64,000 nucleotides of DNA from Brasenia schreberi. Taxonomy: Eukaryota > Streptophyta > Magnoliopsida > Nymphaeales > Cabombaceae. The translations under genes and the position numbers were made by a program. This document shows positions 61,800 through 64,000 of this stretch, one piece after another; position 1 is the first letter of the stretch, and each line of letters starts with the position of its first letter. The notes beneath the pieces are model-generated. The model saw only the letters and a list, made by a program, of their open reading frames with translations, was not told where the DNA came from and ran no database searches. The stretch spans positions 4,573,501 through 4,637,500 of the forward strand of contig JAYKKT010000088.1 of NCBI GenBank assembly GCA_036023115.1, written 5' to 3'.

Positions 61800-63420
61800 T
61801 CGGCTCGATACTTCACATGATCTTTCTGAACTAAACATGTCTGAAATGCTTGAGATATGTAAAAACCTCTGCACCAGTTAGAAATTAACACCACGATTTT
61901 AAAAGATTAGAATTTGAAAAGAATCACCTAGACTTGGAATCCCAAAATACTCGAGTCCCATCAGGCGTGCCAATTATGTAGATGTGAAATTTTCACTCCA
62001 AGCCTATGTAGAGACTTGAAGCAAAACTTTTAATTCTACTTTGTGCGCGAGTATGCCAGTTAGTTTATAAAAACTAGCAAAAGTTAAATCTGATTAGGTG
62101 ATTGTAGATAAACGGGCTCTTTTCATTTTAGGCCTTCTTGAATCGATACTCAAGGGTCAACCTAAGCACTTTGGGATTCCAAATAGATTGGTGATATTCC
62201 AAATTCATATGAAAACAAGGTGTTGAAGAATGACAAACAAGTGCACTTAGTTTTCAAGTTCAAAATGTACAAGTTCTGAAAAATAGAAAACTCTATTTTC
62301 AGGACTTGTTTTCTGAATCTCTTTGAATGCCCTAAAGACCTCCAAAATTCACCAAAATTTTACACGACTAAGCCTGCGATGTGGAGATTCTGTAGGACAT
62401 TTTCAACTTTGCATTCGAGGTTATGATGTTGCATAATTAATTCAAAGAAGTTCCTCTCCTCATGCAACCAAAATTGTTCTATCATATAAATACAGAGGTT
62501 CAAAGATGAGCCTATTTCTTGATGCTCAGAGCTTCAAATTTTGTGAATTTATTCTTTTTGAAAAGTTATGGATGTCAGCTTTCCAATGAACCAAGAATCA
62601 CTGTTTTTGGATGCCTATAGACAGAGTTATTAGATGAATACCTAAGCTCTGTTGCAGGAAAACCGAATAGATAAACAACTTGCAAATTTTTTCCTAATCT
62701 TACACCATTTTAATTACGTGGTTGAACGATCCTAAAATTCTTGAAAAGTTTATTTGGAAATGGTCTATGTGTGTAGATATAGTGTGCAAAATTTTGGAGG
62801 GTTTAAAATAGTGGTTTGGAAATGAAAAATCAGACAATCAACGTATACGAGAATGTTGAAAATCAGTTTTCAAGTTTTAGAACATACGTGATGCAAAACT
62901 CACGCGAATCAAAGTGCAACAGCACAACATTCTGAAATTAAATTATGAAGAGAAATGAATTGAAATGTATCTAATAGCTTAAACATAGAGGGGGTAAGAA
63001 GATATAGAGTGTTTATAGCATATATTTAGGTAGAATCAATAACTCAAACACATAGAATGCATAAGCAAAGGAAAGGAAATTTTCACCACATCTACTTCTA
63101 TTACATCATGGAGAGAGACAAAGCTCCATTAATACAACCCCTTTTCAATTGAATAATGAGAAGAGATAAAGATTTAATCAAGTTACAACCAACACTTACC
63201 CGGATTCTCTTGAAGATGGCCTCCAAAAATGGTGTTCGACCTCTTTTTCTTCACTTTTAACTCAATTCTCTCACTCAAACCCAAGATCCTTGATACTAAC
63301 ACCCTTTTTCCTCTCTAAGCCTCTCTCCAGCAGCCTATCCTCTCACTCAGACAGCCCAAAGTGCAACAAATCAAAGACCCCCTGCCCCCCCCCCCCCGGC
63401 GGCCTCTATTTATAGGCCAA
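61800..63420 (-). repeat. Gypsy 5' LTR (U3/R/U5) and primer site
   Basis: The minus strand has ATTGGCACGCCTGATGGGAC near 61975-61956, a primer-site-like sequence. It is preceded by CACATCTACA, a plausible LTR end at 61976. Upstream (higher coordinates) is a TATA box, CCTATAAATAG, near 63405-63416, with the expected U3/R arrangement. The left LTR end lies beyond 63420 and may be outside the window. Low-complexity C14 at about 63387-63400 follows the TATA box on the transcript. Confidence 0.5.
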
Positions 63421-64000
63421 GAGGGTACCTTTCTAGGTCCTTCCTTTGGGTGGGCAACCCAAGATCAAATTTGATCCAATCTTTCATGGTCTTCATGTGG
63501 AAGAGAGAGAGGGAGTGGTCCCTCTTTTGGTCAGCCATGGACTAGCCACATGTGGGCTGGTTGTGGACTTGATTGGGTGCACCTAGCCATGGTCGCCTAG
63601 GTGCCTTGAACCCTTACTTCAAATCAGTCGGTCCTTGCTTGCACTTGTTCATTCCTTCACTTGATCAATAGCTAGGTAAGAAGGTGATTTGATAAATTTT
63701 GGCCCAAGGATATGAGATGAATAAGGTTAGAAAAATCCAATATTGGTTTGAATTAAAAACATTTGGTCCAAACAAGGCTTGATGTTTAATTCAAGCTACT
63801 CATGTCCAGTACTGGGTTTGATGAGGCCGTTCAATCTTAATTTGATCTTGAGTGAGGATATTGTTTTGGCTTGATCTTCATCCTTGATTTTCGGCTTACC
63901 CTTCGTAAAATCGTCCCTGTCTCGAAGCGGGCCCCACCTGTCAACATGTTTTACTCCAATCTTCTAGGTTTTTATACTTTTAACTTTATTTTGAAACCTT
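63421..64000. other. Probable upstream part of the gypsy LTR, no gene seen
   Basis: No ORF or motif is recognised. It is probably the U3 part of the gypsy LTR, or flanking DNA. No TG...CA border can be fixed. Confidence 0.3.

Larger units (their letters stand above)
56830..63420 (-). mobile_element. Tat-like Ty3-gypsy retrotransposon, truncated at its 3' end
   Basis: On the minus strand the order is: 5' LTR with TATA box (63420-61976), primer-site candidate, gag (about 61400-60290), protease (about 60110), a spacer, RT (58742-57900), RNase H (57820-57135) and a second, archaeal-type RNase H (57060-56840). The extra RNase H and the gag finger CKYHRVKGHDTNKC are typical of the Tat group. No integrase or 3' LTR of the same type was found; the copy stops near 56830 beside an unrelated LTR. 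Stops and frameshifts are spread throughout. Confidence 0.8.

Overview
The window is nuclear DNA of a flowering plant. The evidence is spliced genes with plant-type GT/AG introns, a plant-only protein architecture (USP-like domain, protein kinase, U-box), Ty1-copia, Ty3-gypsy (Tat-like) and RTE-type LINE remnants, small hAT-like elements, SINE-like repeats and long (TA)n and (GA)n tracts. I cannot name the species. All calls come from reading the sequence by eye, and splice sites were chosen by GT/AG signals plus reading-frame continuity.

Layout. 1-1370: AT-rich intergenic DNA with foldback repeats and a SINE-like copy. 1380-9062 (+): a C2H2 zinc-finger gene with a non-coding first exon and nine coding exons (831 aa). 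9063-16961: intergenic DNA with microsatellites, two small inverted-repeat elements, SINE-like copies and a decayed RTE LINE. 16962-19553 (+): a broken U-box/kinase gene. 25138-31330 (+): a complete but dead copia element with 400-bp LTRs and a 5-bp target duplication. 31637-38147 (-): a second U-box/kinase gene, rebuilt here from six exons. It carries all three domains but has two frame-breaking indels. 39049-40355: two inverted-repeat elements. 42120-47430: copia fragments, one of them (minus strand) split by an RTE LINE (plus strand) that still has a long open reverse-transcriptase frame. 48614-48962: an LTR with its primer-binding site. 53518-55599 (+): a short-chain dehydrogenase/reductase gene of five exons. 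Its first coding exon appears to hold only the ATG. 56520-64000: a related LTR, then a minus-strand Tat-like gypsy element with pol, gag, a primer-site candidate and a 5' LTR that carries a TATA box.

The genes do not form a pathway. Two look intact: the zinc-finger gene and the SDR gene. The two U-box/kinase genes are convergent paralogues, separated by about 12 kb that is largely the copia insertion. Both have lost the catalytic Asp of the kinase HRD motif, and both carry breaks. The rest of the window is mostly layered transposon debris.
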